From contig NC_030821.1 in the NCBI RefSeq assembly GCF_001704415.2, positions 35,509,210-35,573,209 of the forward strand: DNA of 64,000 nt, written 5' to 3'. Numbering within the stretch: position 1 is the first letter of the stretch; the number at the start of each line of letters is the position of its first letter. A program made the translations under genes and the position numbers. Below, piece by piece: positions 54,491-64,000 of the stretch. Source of the DNA: Capra hircus (taxonomy: Eukaryota; Chordata; Mammalia; Artiodactyla; Bovidae). Under the pieces are notes generated by a model, which was not told where the DNA came from, did no database searches, and saw only the letters and a program-made list of their open reading frames with translations.

Positions 54491-55370
54491 AATATATACA
54501 CACACACACATATATAGTAACCACCACAATAAATATTAGATCAAGCAAGAATCATCAATGGCTGCTAAATCTCATCAATGGATAAGCAGCAGGACATTTG
54601 CATGGTCTTAAAGTATCTCCCCACAGATTACTTATTGTGGTAAAGGAGAAAAATAAAGCACAGTGATTGTACAGAAGAGAACTCAGAGCATACCCTAACT
54701 GGTGATCACCATTAACATTATGACATATGACTAAGGTGGGCTCCATGATGTGGTTCCTGAGAAGGATACCTGGGCAGGATTCTGCCCTAGAATGCACGAT
54801 CAGAATCTAATCATAATAAAATATTTTAGATGAACAGAAAATAAAGATTTTTTCTTTTTAAAAAAAGTTGTTTTTTTTTTTAATGGAGGCATAGAGGAAT
54901 GTGGAAATGTGGCCTTTACTCTCAAAAATGTCAATGTCTTCAAAGAAGAAAAGTTTGTGAAAGTATACTCCAAAATAAAAGAAGGTGAATAGATAATAGA
55001 ACTAAACACAATACACAACTCCACACTGCATCTTGCACAGATAAATGACCTCATCAGCCTAACTGACAAAACTGGAATATGAGCAATAGAGATATTGTAT
55101 CAATGTAACTTTATAAAGTTGATCAAAGTACTGGGATTATTCAGGAGAATATCCTTCTTAGGAAATGCAGACCGAAATATTTAGCGATAAATGACAATTA
55201 TCTGTGTAACTTACTCTAAAATATTTCCGGAAAAAAAAAAAAAAAGCAGAGGGCAAAAGGCATAAGGCAAAAAAGGAACAAAATACTAAAACTGGTGAAT
55301 CAAAATAAAAAATATACAGGTGTTATTTGTATGATTTTTACTTTTTAAATTTTTTGAAGTTTAAGGTTAT
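54491..55370 (+). mobile_element. Old repeat, perhaps L1 3' UTR
   Basis: ACCCTAACTGGTGATCACCA, GACTAAGGTGGGCTCCATGA and AAAAATGTCAATGTCTTCAA match an old repeat I associate loosely with ancient L1 3' ends. A tracts at 54861-54882 (as T) and 55230-55244. Confidence 0.4.
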
Positions 55371-55698
55371 TTCTAGGAGTTCCCTGGTGGTCCAGTGGTT
55401 AAGAATCTGCCTGACAATGCGGGAGACAAAGGTTCTAACGTTGCTCCAGGAAGATCACAACTTTCGGGGCAACTAAGCCCGTGAGCCACAACTACTAAAG
55501 TCCCCATGCCCTAGATCCCATGCTCCAAGAGAAGCCACTACAATGAGAAGCCTGCACACCACAAAAGCCTGCACACCACAACCAGAGTAGCACCCGTTCA
55601 CCGCACGCACTGCAACAATCTAGCATAGCCAAAAGTAGAGAAATAAAGCATCAAACAAATGCTGTGACCTTTAAAAATTTTTTAAAATCAATTCTAGG
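55371..55698 (+). mobile_element. Long CHR SINE with duplication
   Basis: AGTTCCCTGGTGGTCCAGTG, GGGGCAACTAAGCCCGTGAG and GAAGCCACTACAATGAGAAG. TTCTAGG flanks it at 55371-55377 and 55692-55698. Confidence 0.88.
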
Positions 55699-55756
55699 TA
55701 AAAAGTGACTCAAAAAGAGCAACAATTCAAATCACTGGTTCCTTTATATAAATTCA

Positions 55757-57115
55757 AGAAGTGCCACCAAATAATACTAGTAGCCACTGTATCCATTTCT
55801 TCACCACCACATACAATTCTTTTAAAAGCCAGTTTCATTTTTAAATGTCATTGATGAAGCAATATGAATTATTAATTTATTAAGCCTTGGCCCTCGAGTA
55901 CATGTCTTTTAAATATTTTTTTAATGATCAAATGAGGTGTCCAAAAGGTCTGTCCTAAAGGAAATCAATCCTGAATATTCACTGGAAGGACTGAGGCTGA
56001 AGCTGAAACTCCAATACTTTAGTCACCTCATGCAAAGAATGGACTCATTGGAAAAGACCCTGATGCTGGGAAAGATTGAAGGCAGGAGGAGAAGAGGACG
56101 ACAGAGGATGAGATGGTTGGATGGCATCACCAACTTGATGGACATGAGTTGGTGATGGACAGGGAAGCCTGGTGTGCTACAGTCCATGGGGTCGCAAAGA
56201 GTTGGACATGACTAAGCAACTGAACTGAAACAAAGTGCTTCTTTTGTGTGCAGAAGCACTGTGATTGTTTTGAGTGGGAGCACTTGCGCAGGGGCTTGTG
56301 TGTGAGCCAGATTGTTTTATTTTTTCCCCCACGAAATTCCCTTTGGCCTTGAAAGAGTGACAGATAAACTGTGAGTATTAAGACCTAAATATTGGGCACT
56401 TAATCAAAAGTGAGTGAAGTGAAAAATGTTATTTCAGAGACAATAGTAGTATTTTTGCTACTAATAACATTTATGTTTTTATGTGAAAATTAGAAAATAA
56501 TAGAAAACAGTGACTGACACTATAAGTTTGACAGTGTCTCAGCACTTACATATTTTTTGGATGAGATGGTGGTGTTTCTGATCACTATGATTTTGTATAC
56601 CACCAGTGAAGTGTGGGAACATTTGGAAGATCCACATAACTCAGTTACTATTTTTCAAATGACCAGTGCCTGATGATACCGAAGTCATGCATGTATAAGA
56701 GACCCATACAAAGTGCAAGAGCTATTAATGGATTTTAAAGTATCTGAGCATGAAGGTTTATCAGCCAGGTTTCACACTGTAAGAAACTACTACTTGTTAA
56801 GTTTTGGTATAATATCAAAGAAGAATTTCTACAATCATCTGAGAGGCTTTAAAACACTCCCTTTTTCTACTTCACATCTTTCCTTCATAAACTTTAACCA
56901 AAATAAAATATTATAGCAAAGCGAATGCAAAAGCAGGTATGAAAATCTGTCTTCCAGATACAAAGAAATTTACAAAAACTATAAAATGACATCTCTCTTT
57001 CCACCAAGGTTTCTGGTCTTAGAGAATACAACTACTTTCATTTTTAAAATATGCCATTTATGAACATAAATGGCATATTTTTAAAATGAAGATAAATGCA
57101 TGAACACATTTTTAA
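55757..57115 (+). mobile_element. hAT transposon, degenerate transposase
   Basis: Old hAT-superfamily element split by BovB. Recognisable blocks: AAGTGCCACCAAATAATACT and CCCTCGAGTACATGTCTTTT before the BovB; GAAGATCCACATAACTCAGT, TATCAAAGAAGAATTTCTAC and CTCCCTTTTTCTACTTCACA after it. The last blocks fall in the C-terminal hAT dimerisation region, where the family reads close to FPTTYLCEAGFS. Stops and frameshifts are frequent, the longest remaining frame is 67 codons (56713-56916), and no protein is made. I am unsure whether to call it Charlie- or Zaphod-type. Confidence 0.65.
55937..56230 (+). mobile_element. BovB LINE 3' end inside hAT
   Basis: GTCCTAAAGGAAATCAATCC to AAGCAACTGAACTGAAA. 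It encodes LKLQYFSHLMQRMDSLEKT and RRRRGRQRMRWLDGI in one frame, then breaks near 56148 by a short deletion. hAT sequence resumes just after 56230. Confidence 0.93.
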
Positions 57116-57576
57116 AAGATGTATCAGTTGTAATTTCTAGTAAGATAGCTATGTAAACTAGAGCTCTTTGAGGTCCTCAATAATTTTAAAGAGTAAAAAG
57201 GGGTCCTGAGATGGTTTTGTGTTCTTGGTGAGAAGGGCAGAAAACCAAGTGTCTGTCCTTGCACTTTGGCAGCTGAAGCTGACCTTGGAGGCCACCTCTA
57301 CAGAGGCATTCATTAACCACTCTACGCAGGCATGTAATCTAAGGTGAGCCAATTGGACTTTCTCTTCAGGAGTTTAAATGCTCAAGTAAAGTAAAGCCAC
57401 GACAGAAGGTGTTCATTCTAGTTTTAGAGACTCTTTGGAGGTTCCCGGTTCCTCTCTGTTCTAAATATGATTTCTCTAACCCTCTTTTCTAGCCTATGAA
57501 GTGCCTTATAGCAAGACAACACATTTATTTTGTTTCCTTTTCCCCCTCTGGGTTTTGGCCAGCAAAGGATTCTGTG
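57116..57576. other. No recognised feature
   Basis: Unassigned sequence downstream of the hAT element. Confidence 0.35.
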
Positions 57577-57800
57577 GCTTGCTACCCAGGTGGCTCAGCG
57601 GTAAAGAATCCGCCTGCCAATGTAGGCGACGCAGGAGACACAGGTTCAGATTTCCAGGGTTGGGAAGATCCCCTAGAGTAGGAAATGGCAACCTGCTCCA
57701 GCATTCTTGCCTGGAAAATCCTATGGACAGAGGAGCCTGGCAGGCTACAATCCATAGGGTCCCCAAAGAGTCCCACATGGCTTAGCGACTAAAACAACAA
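57577..57800 (+). mobile_element. Bov-tA SINE
   Basis: GCTACCCAGGTGGCTCAGCG head; the region before the B box carries a duplicated GGCGACGCAGGAGAC; tail TTAGCGACTAAAACAACAAC. Confidence 0.92.
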
Positions 57801-58140
57801 CCCAGAATACTTAGTGATACACTAATTTCTGGCTTTACCTTGGAAACAACGGCTTCCTTCACGTTTACTCCGTGCGCAACTTCTGCTCTTAACATTCATA
57901 TCGTCCTTTGTGTTCCAGTTCTGGAAGCTGTGTTCTCTGCCCCAGGGCGATGAACAAGAGAGTTACAGTCTGCTCTTTCCAGTTAATCCTAAGGAGCGGG
58001 ATCCAGGCTAACAACAGCCTGCGTCGGGGAGGAACATGGCTGCTAAGATATTTCCTGTTCATCAAGGTTAATTTCCTCTTCACCTGGAGAAACCCAGGCT
58101 ATTTTCTGCTTAGCCAATTAAAGTCTGTTGTTCTCTTTTT
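57801..58140. other. No recognised feature
   Basis: Unassigned; an open frame of 224 codons starting at 57908 runs on into the Bov-A2. Confidence 0.35.
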
Positions 58141-58415
58141 CGGAGAAGGCGATGGCACCCCACTCCAGTACTCTTGCCTAGGAAATCCCATGAGCGGAGG
58201 AGCCTGGCAGGCTGCAGTCCACAGGGTCTCCGAAGAGTTGGACCCGACTGAGCGACTTCACTTTCACTTTTCACTTTCGTGCATTGGAGAAGGAAATGGC
58301 AACCCACTCCGGTGTTCTTGCCTGGAGAATCCCAGGGACGGGGGAGCCTGGTGGGCTGCCGTCTATGGGGTCACACAGAGTCAGACGCGACTGAAGCGAC
58401 TCAGCAGCAGCAGCA
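58141..58415 (+). mobile_element. Bov-A2 SINE (dimer) with (CAG)n tail
   Basis: GGAGAAGGCGATGGCACCCC first unit, CTTTCACTTTTCACTTTCGT linker, GGAGAAGGAAATGGCAACCC second unit and a (CAG)n end. Both units read open in one frame. Confidence 0.95.
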
Positions 58416-58430
58416 GTTCTGTTCGTTCAT

Positions 58431-58680
58431 TCTTAATATTTATTTGGACACGTTGGGTCTTAGTTGTGGCATGTGGGATCTTCTTTGTGGGCACAGAGCT
58501 CTTCCTTACAACACTCAGGGTTCTCTCCAGCTGTGCACAGGCTCTGGAGTGTCAGCTCAGTAGTTGCAGTGCCAGGGCTTAGTTGTCCCTTGGCATGAGG
58601 GATCTTTGTTCCCTGACCAGGAATCAAAACACGTCCCCTGCACTGGAAGATGGATTAACCACTGAACTACCAGGGAAGTC
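58431..58680 (-). mobile_element. Long CHR SINE
   Basis: ATTTATTTGGACACGTTGGG, TCTTAGTTGTGGCATGTGGG, TTCCCTGACCAGGAATCAAA and ACTGAACTACCAGGGAAGTC. Confidence 0.9.
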
Positions 58681-58757
58681 ACTGTTCTTCTAATTTTAAG
58701 TAGGTGGAAACATTTTGAAAAAAAAAAGGGGGGCTCTAAAAACAATATCGTGTTTTT

Positions 58758-58986
58758 GTTATGACTATTGTGTGTGCATGCTCAGTTGTATCTGATTCTT
58801 TGCGACCCACCGGGCTCCTCTGTCATGGGATTTTCCAGGCAAGAATACTAGAAAGGGTTGCCATTCCCTTCTCCTGACCCAGGGGATCTTCCTGACCCAG
58901 GAGCTGAACCTGTGCCTCCTGTGTCTCCGGCATTGGTAGGTGGATTCTTACCCACTTAGCCACCTGGGAAGCCCGTTATGATCATT
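58758..58986 (-). mobile_element. Bov-tA SINE with duplication
   Basis: GCATGCTCAGTTGTATCTGA to TAGCCACCTGGGAAGCCC. Imperfect 12-bp duplication GTTATGACTATT / GTTATGATCATT at both ends. Confidence 0.93.
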
Positions 58987-58989
58987 ATT

Positions 58990-59425
58990 ACACAGTAAAT
59001 GGGGAATCAATGGGACCTCCTGGAATCAGAAAACCAGAATTATTGTTCTAACTTTTTAACTCACTGAAGGCACATCCTTGAGCAAGGACTCGATGATCTC
59101 ATGAGCTCTTCCAGCTCTGGAGTTATATAATTTAAAGTTCAGCAAAGTATCACTAGCTATCACATCCTTTTCCGTACCTCCCTAAAAAAAATCAAGACCA
59201 TCTTTTCCTAGAGGTGAGTTTGGTAGTTAATAATAGCACGGACGACAGGTCCACACAGAGTAACAAACCTGAGCAAAGTGCCTTCACTTCTCTGACTGTC
59301 AATTTTTTCATCTGAAAAATGGGAATGATAATATCATGGCATTGTTTTATGGATAATGAGGTAGCATACATAACCCACTTAGTACAGAGCCTGTAACAGA
59401 ACAAATGGTTAATGAAGGCTCCACA
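58990..59425 (+). mobile_element. MIR3-like then MIR SINE
   Basis: GATGATCTCATGAGCTCTTC (near 59090) is MIR3-like. TTCATCTGAAAAATGGGAAT, GATAATGAGGTAGCATACAT and AGTACAGAGCCTGTAACAG (59300-59400) form a sense MIR. Confidence 0.65.
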
Positions 59426-59877
59426 ATAGCAGTTCTGCTACAGCAGAACATAATCTCCACGGATTATAGTCATCCTGCCACTGAACATATTTTTGCAGAC
59501 AGCTTGCTATTTCTTGTTCTGTAACTCAGTGCATTTTACCTACAACTCAGAAAGAGTTAGGCTAAATTTATCACTTGCATAGAATCAGCAAAAACAGTAA
59601 TAGGATGTACTGTCAGTGAGTAATGGCATATATTTGTAAAGGATCAGAGTTTCTTGCGAAAAAAAAAAAAAAGAAAAAAAGATTCAAAACCCCATCTAGA
59701 ACTCTTTTGCTGCTGAAAATTGATCTGCTTGCAACTCTTCAGTCCATCACTTCCCTGAGGGGTGGCTCAGGAAATAAACCAAGAGAGCATCAGGGGCAAA
59801 GAGCTCATATTCAAAACAGGCTGCCTCTCGGGATTTGTCTTTCTTGTGCTGGGCTGTATTTCTGTTATGAATTCAGC
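59426..59877. other. No recognised feature; A-rich run at 59659-59680
   Basis: Unassigned sequence with an A-rich tract. Confidence 0.35.
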
Positions 59878-60422
59878 TGAGTTCCCCCCACCAACATGCA
59901 ATTCATGTATGTGTTAAATCCCTAAGCCCCAGTATTTCAGAATGGGAGCATATTTGGAGATCTTTAAGGGGGTAATTAAATTTAAAAATGAGTTCCTTTG
60001 TGACCCCATGGACTGTAGCCCACCAGGCTCCTCTGTCCTTGGAATTCTCCAGGCAAGATTAGTGGAGTGGGTAGCCATTCCCTTCTCCAGGAGATCTTCC
60101 TGACCCAGGGAGTGAACCCAGGTCTCCTGCATGGCAGGTGGATTCTTTACTGTCTGAGCCACCAGGGAAGCCCAATAGAACTGTTGTCCTTATAATAAGA
60201 GGAAATTTGGACTCAGACATGAACACAGAGGAAAGACCATGTAAAGACAGAAGGAGAAGATGGCCATCTACAAGTCAAGGAGAGAGGTCTCAGAAGAAAT
60301 CAACTCTGCCAACCAGGCCCTTCACCTTGAGCTTCCACCCTCCAAACAATGATAAAATCAATTTCTGCTGTTTAAGCTAGCCAGTCTGTGATATTTTGTC
60401 ACGGCAGCCCTAACAAAGTTAA
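59878..60422 (+). mobile_element. MLT1-type MaLR LTR split by Bov-tA
   Basis: CCTAAGCCCCAGTATTTCAG, GTTGTCCTTATAATAAGAGG, GTAAAGACAGAAGGAGAAGA and TTTCTGCTGTTTAAGCTAGC match MLT1 of the ERVL-MaLR group. No target duplication made out. Confidence 0.78.
59996..60173 (-). mobile_element. Bov-tA SINE inside MLT1
   Basis: CCTTTGTGACCCCATGGACT to GTCTGAGCCACCAGGGAAGC, missing the first 20-30 bp of the tail. Confidence 0.92.
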
Positions 60423-60944
60423 TCCCAGACCACACCCAGTTCTGCTAGATATTTATTGACAGCCTACAGAAAACAGCCACACAAGCAGGTCTGGAAGTTC
60501 AGTGGATTCCTAGCTCTGTCCTTCCTGACACTCAGAAGAGGCTTTTCACAAAAGGTCTCTGGGGCAAAGGCATTATTCCAGCAGAAGAATTTGTCTAGCA
60601 TCCATTGGAGTCAGGACCAGGGAAATTTAAGAATCAAGAACGTAAAAAGAAGCAGCTGCTTCTCATGTTTCCAGCAAAAGATGCCAATTTTATTGTCATG
60701 TTGCTGAGTCTTGTCCAACTACAAACCTCTCACACTCTTCTGGGAGAAGCTATGGGCATCAGTGGAAATGCAACGTGAAAGCAGTCAACTCTGATGACTC
60801 CCCAACACCTTAGCTCAACTGGTAAATTGCCATCTTTTCTAAAAGTCTCCATTCCTTTTCTTCTTTTCTTTTTCCTTTCATGGATGTGGATCCTGAGGCT
60901 AGCATGACAAAGCAATCTGCCTAGGTCCTAAATTAGTTAGTGGC
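60423..60944. other. No recognised feature
   Basis: Unassigned sequence. Confidence 0.35.
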
Positions 60945-61400
60945 TGTATCAATTAAGCTGCTTTCATGGGCAAGTTAAAGCAGTCAGGATTCAAGCAGCT
61001 GTAAACAATTAGGAAATTTACTGGCTCGCAGAACTGCAAGTCCAGAAGTGGTATATAATTTAGGGTTACTCTATCTAGAAGCCCCAAAGCATGCCCAAAG
61101 GCTCAGATCCCTTCTGTCAGACATTCATGCTTGCAGCGTCACCCTAAAGATAGCTCCTTTTGCAGTCCTGCGATGGTGGCTCCTTATTTCACATTTAGTG
61201 GTCAGAAAGAATTACTTTAAGAAATTGTCCCTAAAGGGTGAGCAAGAACTTTTTTAGAATCCCCAGCAGATCTTACCTCATTTCTCAGTGGTCCAGTTTG
61301 GGTTCATACGCCCATTGATCAACCAATCATTGGCATCAACCAATCGTTGGACAGGATTATCTTAAGCCAATCAGGCATATTCCAGAACCAGAAAAAAATG
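60945..61400 (-). mobile_element. Old interspersed repeat, family unresolved
   Basis: GGAAATTTACTGGCTCGCAG, AACTGCAAGTCCAGAAGTG and, further on, clustered CCAATCA boxes (61324-61371) recall an old mammalian repeat. Strand and family are uncertain. Confidence 0.35.
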
Positions 61401-62369
61401 CTGCTCTCTTAAGGAGGAAGGCAGAAAGTATGTGAGATAGGCAATTAACAATGTCCACAACAGTGACCCAACTGGAGCATGAACAAGGTCTGTCTCATAC
61501 CAATGGCCACGCTCTTTCCTGTATACCATGCTATTTCTTATCTGAAAAATCTTTAGCCAAGCAAATGAAAAAATGGTTGGTCCCATTGTTGAACAACTTT
61601 TGTCTTACACAAAAACGGCAGCATGGTTTCTTTAATGCACTTCTCACTAACAATTATGATACAGAAAATTCTGATTTTCCTAGAACTTTCAGGAATGAGT
61701 CATTAACATTAAGCAAACCCTTTCATATAAAACCCATCTTCTCCCTTGCCCCACCTTTCTGTAATTAAATGTAATTGGAGCTATCCAGGAACACTGGATG
61801 CCACTCTTATTATGGAGTTATTCTGCTGTTCATTAAAGTATATACATGACACCTAACGAATGCTCAGTAAGCTGCTGGCCAGCATCTCAGAAGGAATCCA
61901 TCATGATGGCCAACGTTGTGCTTTGAGCTGTGAAGAATCCCTGGGGGTGTGGTGGAGACACATTGGGAAAGCTCTAGCTCCTTCCTATAGAAACCTTGGC
62001 ACTAGAGGCTGCTTTCTTCGAACCTAGTCCTCCAGGAAACTGATTCTCGTCATTTGGCTCAATTGTTATCCTCTTTAGAGTTTGCAGCAGCTGACAGCAA
62101 ATGAGACAAATGAAATTAGAACCATACTCTGGCTACACCAAACCTTGAGCCCCAGCCCAGATGAAAGAACCCTATATACATCCCACAGCACATGAGCACC
62201 TAATATATGAAGTTAGACTAGAAAATGTGGACTTCCAGGGGGCAAAGGAACATAGTTCAGGGAGGAGTCCCCCAAAAGATAAAGGTGCCATGAGCAATCT
62301 CAAATCCAGATGAGAACCTAAATCCCAATTTCACCCTCAAAGCAGTTTCCTCCCCTCAGTTCTTTTATT
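61401..62369. other. No recognised feature (about 1 kb)
   Basis: Unassigned; a 105-codon frame at 61451-61768 has no known domain. Confidence 0.35.
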
Positions 62370-63000
62370 CTGTTAAGGGCTTCACCACCTGTCCTTCACT
62401 CAATCTTGAAGCCTCACAGTCAGCATGAGGGAGTCCTGTCTCTCATCCTCCATTCCTAATCAACTGTCAAGACCTGTCAGTTCTACCTCCTTGACACCTC
62501 TTCTTTCTGCCTCTTCCTCTCCATTCTATTTTCTGTCACCCTAATTCAGAACCCCATTAACTCTTGCTTGGATTATTAAAATGGCCTCGCAACTGGTCTA
62601 TCCACCTCCCCTCTCTCTACTGTTCAAACCACTCTTCTGATTGCTGAGTTGATATTCAGACAGCACAGCTCCAATTCTGTCAAGTCCCTGCTTGAGAGAC
62701 TTGTCTTCTTTTCCTACAAAAATAAACCCCAAGCTCTATCCTAGCATTCAAGATCCTTGGTTTTCTGACATCCCCAGGTTCATCTTCTAACCCTCCTCTG
62801 TGTATACTCATTCACACATGGCTTCTCAGGATTCCTCAATCACACCTCATGTTTCCCTCTCCAGCTCCTACCCAAGGATCAGTCTGTACCTCAAATCCTT
62901 CAAATTCCCAATTCCAGCTGCCATTCATCCTCAAAGACACAGCTCCAATACCGTGGCGTTGGAGAACATACTTACCCATTGTGACCTTGCCATCTTCTGA
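62370..63000 (+). mobile_element. L2 LINE, ORF2 3' part
   Basis: Sense L2: TTAAAATGGCCTCGCAACTG, GTCAAGTCCCTGCTTGAGAG and TAAACCCCAAGCTCTATCC, through TCCTCAAAGACACAGCTCCA. Over 600 bp in consensus order; frames are broken. Confidence 0.7.
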
Positions 63001-63102
63001 AAATCCAGAAATGTTGCTTTCCTCTGATTGCATTACACTTCTATTTTTCAAATATAAGCCATCCACTGTATTCAACTCATTTATTCATTAACTTGACAAA
63101 TA

Positions 63103-63263
63103 TTTATTGAGTACTACTACTACTACTACTACGTCACTTCAGTCGTGTCCGACTCTGTGCGACCCCATAGACGGCAGCCCACCAGGCTCCCCCGTCCCTG
63201 GGATTCTCCAGGCAAGAATACTGGAGTGGGTTGCCATTTCCTTCTCCAATTTATTGAGCATAC
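63103..63263 (-). mobile_element. Bov-A SINE with (TAC)n end
   Basis: TCACTTCAGTCGTGTCCGAC to GCCATTTCCTTCTCCAA. The flanks TTTATTGAGTACT and TTTATTGAGCATACT are duplicated L2 sequence. Confidence 0.93.
63112..63132. repeat. (TAC)7 microsatellite
   Basis: A run of ACT/TAC trinucleotides at the 3' (tail) side of the antisense Bov-A, probably grown from its tail. Confidence 0.92.
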
Positions 63264-63277
63264 TACCATTTTTTAAC

Positions 63278-63381
63278 TTAAGTTTATTTTTTGCCTGTGC
63301 CATGCAGCAAGTGGGATCTCAGTTCCCTGACCAGGGACTGAATTCATGTCACCAGCGGTAGAAGTGCTAGGGAAGTCCCTT
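63278..63381 (-). mobile_element. CHR SINE, shortened
   Basis: AAGTTTATTTTTTGCCTGTG, TTCCCTGACCAGGGACTGAA and GTGCTAGGGAAGTCCC; part of the tRNA side is missing. Confidence 0.82.
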
Positions 63382-63800
63382 ATTAAGTAGATTATTATCT
63401 TTGCTATAGACACTAGGGATACAAAAATGAAAACTCCTGTTTTAGAGGTTATATTTTATTAGGGGAAAATAATAATATTAAGAAGAAAAATCTGTAATTT
63501 ATTAGATAGTGGTGAATGACAAAGAGGAAGGGGATAGAAGTTCTCATATGAAGGCTTTGACATTTTAGACACAGATGTCTGGAAAGCACCAACTGTGATG
63601 GTCACAGTGAGATTCTGAAAGAAGTGAGGGAATAAACCATGCAGATATTTTGGAGGAAGAGCACTCAAGGCAGAAGGTACCAAAAAACGTAAAGACCTTG
63701 ATGTAGAAATTTGCATGGTATGTTCAAATAAAAGAGATGAGGCCTGAATGGAATGAATCATACCAGGCTAAGTAATAGATTGTCCCTGAATACAAAGATT

Positions 63801-64000
63801 GTGTTTGAAGGCAAAGATGGACGTACCATAGAATCTTCTTCTAAGGTAGACATGAAATGATATTGACTGAAGTAATGAGTATATTTCTTCATTCATTTTT
63901 GTATTTTTACATCCATACATTCTTTTTTCCTTAAGAATTCTCATCACTTCTTTTCATGCAGGCCTATGGGAAATCAACTTCCTCAGTTTTTATTTGTGTT
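63801..64000. other. No recognised feature
   Basis: AT-rich end of the window. Confidence 0.35.

Larger units (their letters stand above)
63060..63800 (-). mobile_element. L2 LINE 3' region, split by Bov-A and CHR
   Basis: Antisense L2 starts CATTAACTTGACAAATATTT at 63088, resumes after two SINEs (GACACTAGGGATACAAAAAT, GAGGAAGAGCACTCAAGGCA, AGATGAGGCCTGAATGGAAT). Its direction is opposite to the L2 just before it. Confidence 0.7.

Noticed and set aside
57908..58582. 224-codon open frame on the + strand
   Set aside because: Its second half is plain Bov-A2 read-through (the familiar NPLQYSCLENP-like reading in both units), and the first half has no known domain. No splice or promoter support.
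1..64000. CRISPR array, operon, phage or bacterial mobile element
   Set aside because: The whole window is vertebrate in repeat content, with no Shine-Dalgarno-led gene series and no regularly spaced repeats. SINE copies are dispersed, not an array.

Overview
The window is mammalian nuclear DNA from a ruminant, most likely a bovid. No host protein-coding exon, rRNA gene or functional tRNA gene could be recognised. The assignment rests on the repeats. Ruminant tRNA-Glu-derived SINEs (Bov-tA) and their tRNA-less relatives (Bov-A, dimeric Bov-A2) are scattered on both strands. There are eight stretches of the RTE-type LINE BovB, CHR SINEs shared by cetaceans, hippos and ruminants, and 3' ends of the cetartiodactyl L1. 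Sequence alone does not separate cattle from sheep, goat, buffalo or other bovids. Repeat names come from recognising consensus patterns by eye, not from a database search, so subfamily names and edges are approximate unless a target-site duplication (TSD) is given.

Layout. 0-2.9 kb: a solo ERV1-like LTR with a 4-bp TSD, a Bov-tA, a MIR, an L2 and a (TA)19 tract. 3.5-6.65 kb: an old L1 broken by two BovB copies; the first carries most of a reverse transcriptase (RT) pseudogene. 6.7-15.9 kb: mostly unassigned sequence with MIRs, SINEs, an 80-bp mariner MITE and a MER5A. 15.95-17.7 kb: an L1 3' end and a mosaic of L2 pieces in both directions, including a 105-bp local duplication. 18-24.9 kb: SINEs, a MER20-like element, an L1 3' end and three BovB copies; the 22.1-23.6 kb copy holds the longest open frame in the window (285 aa, RT).

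25-36 kb: a second LTR of the first family, split by a Bov-tA; an MLT1-type LTR; about 2.4 kb with no recognised repeat; a long CHR; a Bov-A2 inside a CHR; and a third, different solo LTR inside a Bov-tA. 36-45 kb: L2, MIR, BovB and L1 3' fragments around an unassigned stretch with an ISRE-like motif. 45.3-46.3 kb: an old repeat holding a 61-nt inverted copy of two of its own downstream segments. 47-53 kb: unassigned blocks separated by MIR, L2 and Bov-tA. 53.7-57.1 kb: a degenerate hAT transposon split by older repeats, SINEs and BovB. 57.5-64 kb: SINEs, an MLT1 LTR holding a Bov-tA, and L2 in both directions.

Function. Nothing here forms a pathway or operon; the window looks intergenic or deeply intronic. 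The two better BovB RT pseudogenes have each lost a different catalytic aspartate, besides truncation and frameshifts, so neither should encode active enzyme. The most interesting content is structural: nested insertions that order the elements in time, a templated inverted insertion, a large SINE hairpin, a mariner palindrome and a few unassigned blocks that could hold conserved regulatory DNA.
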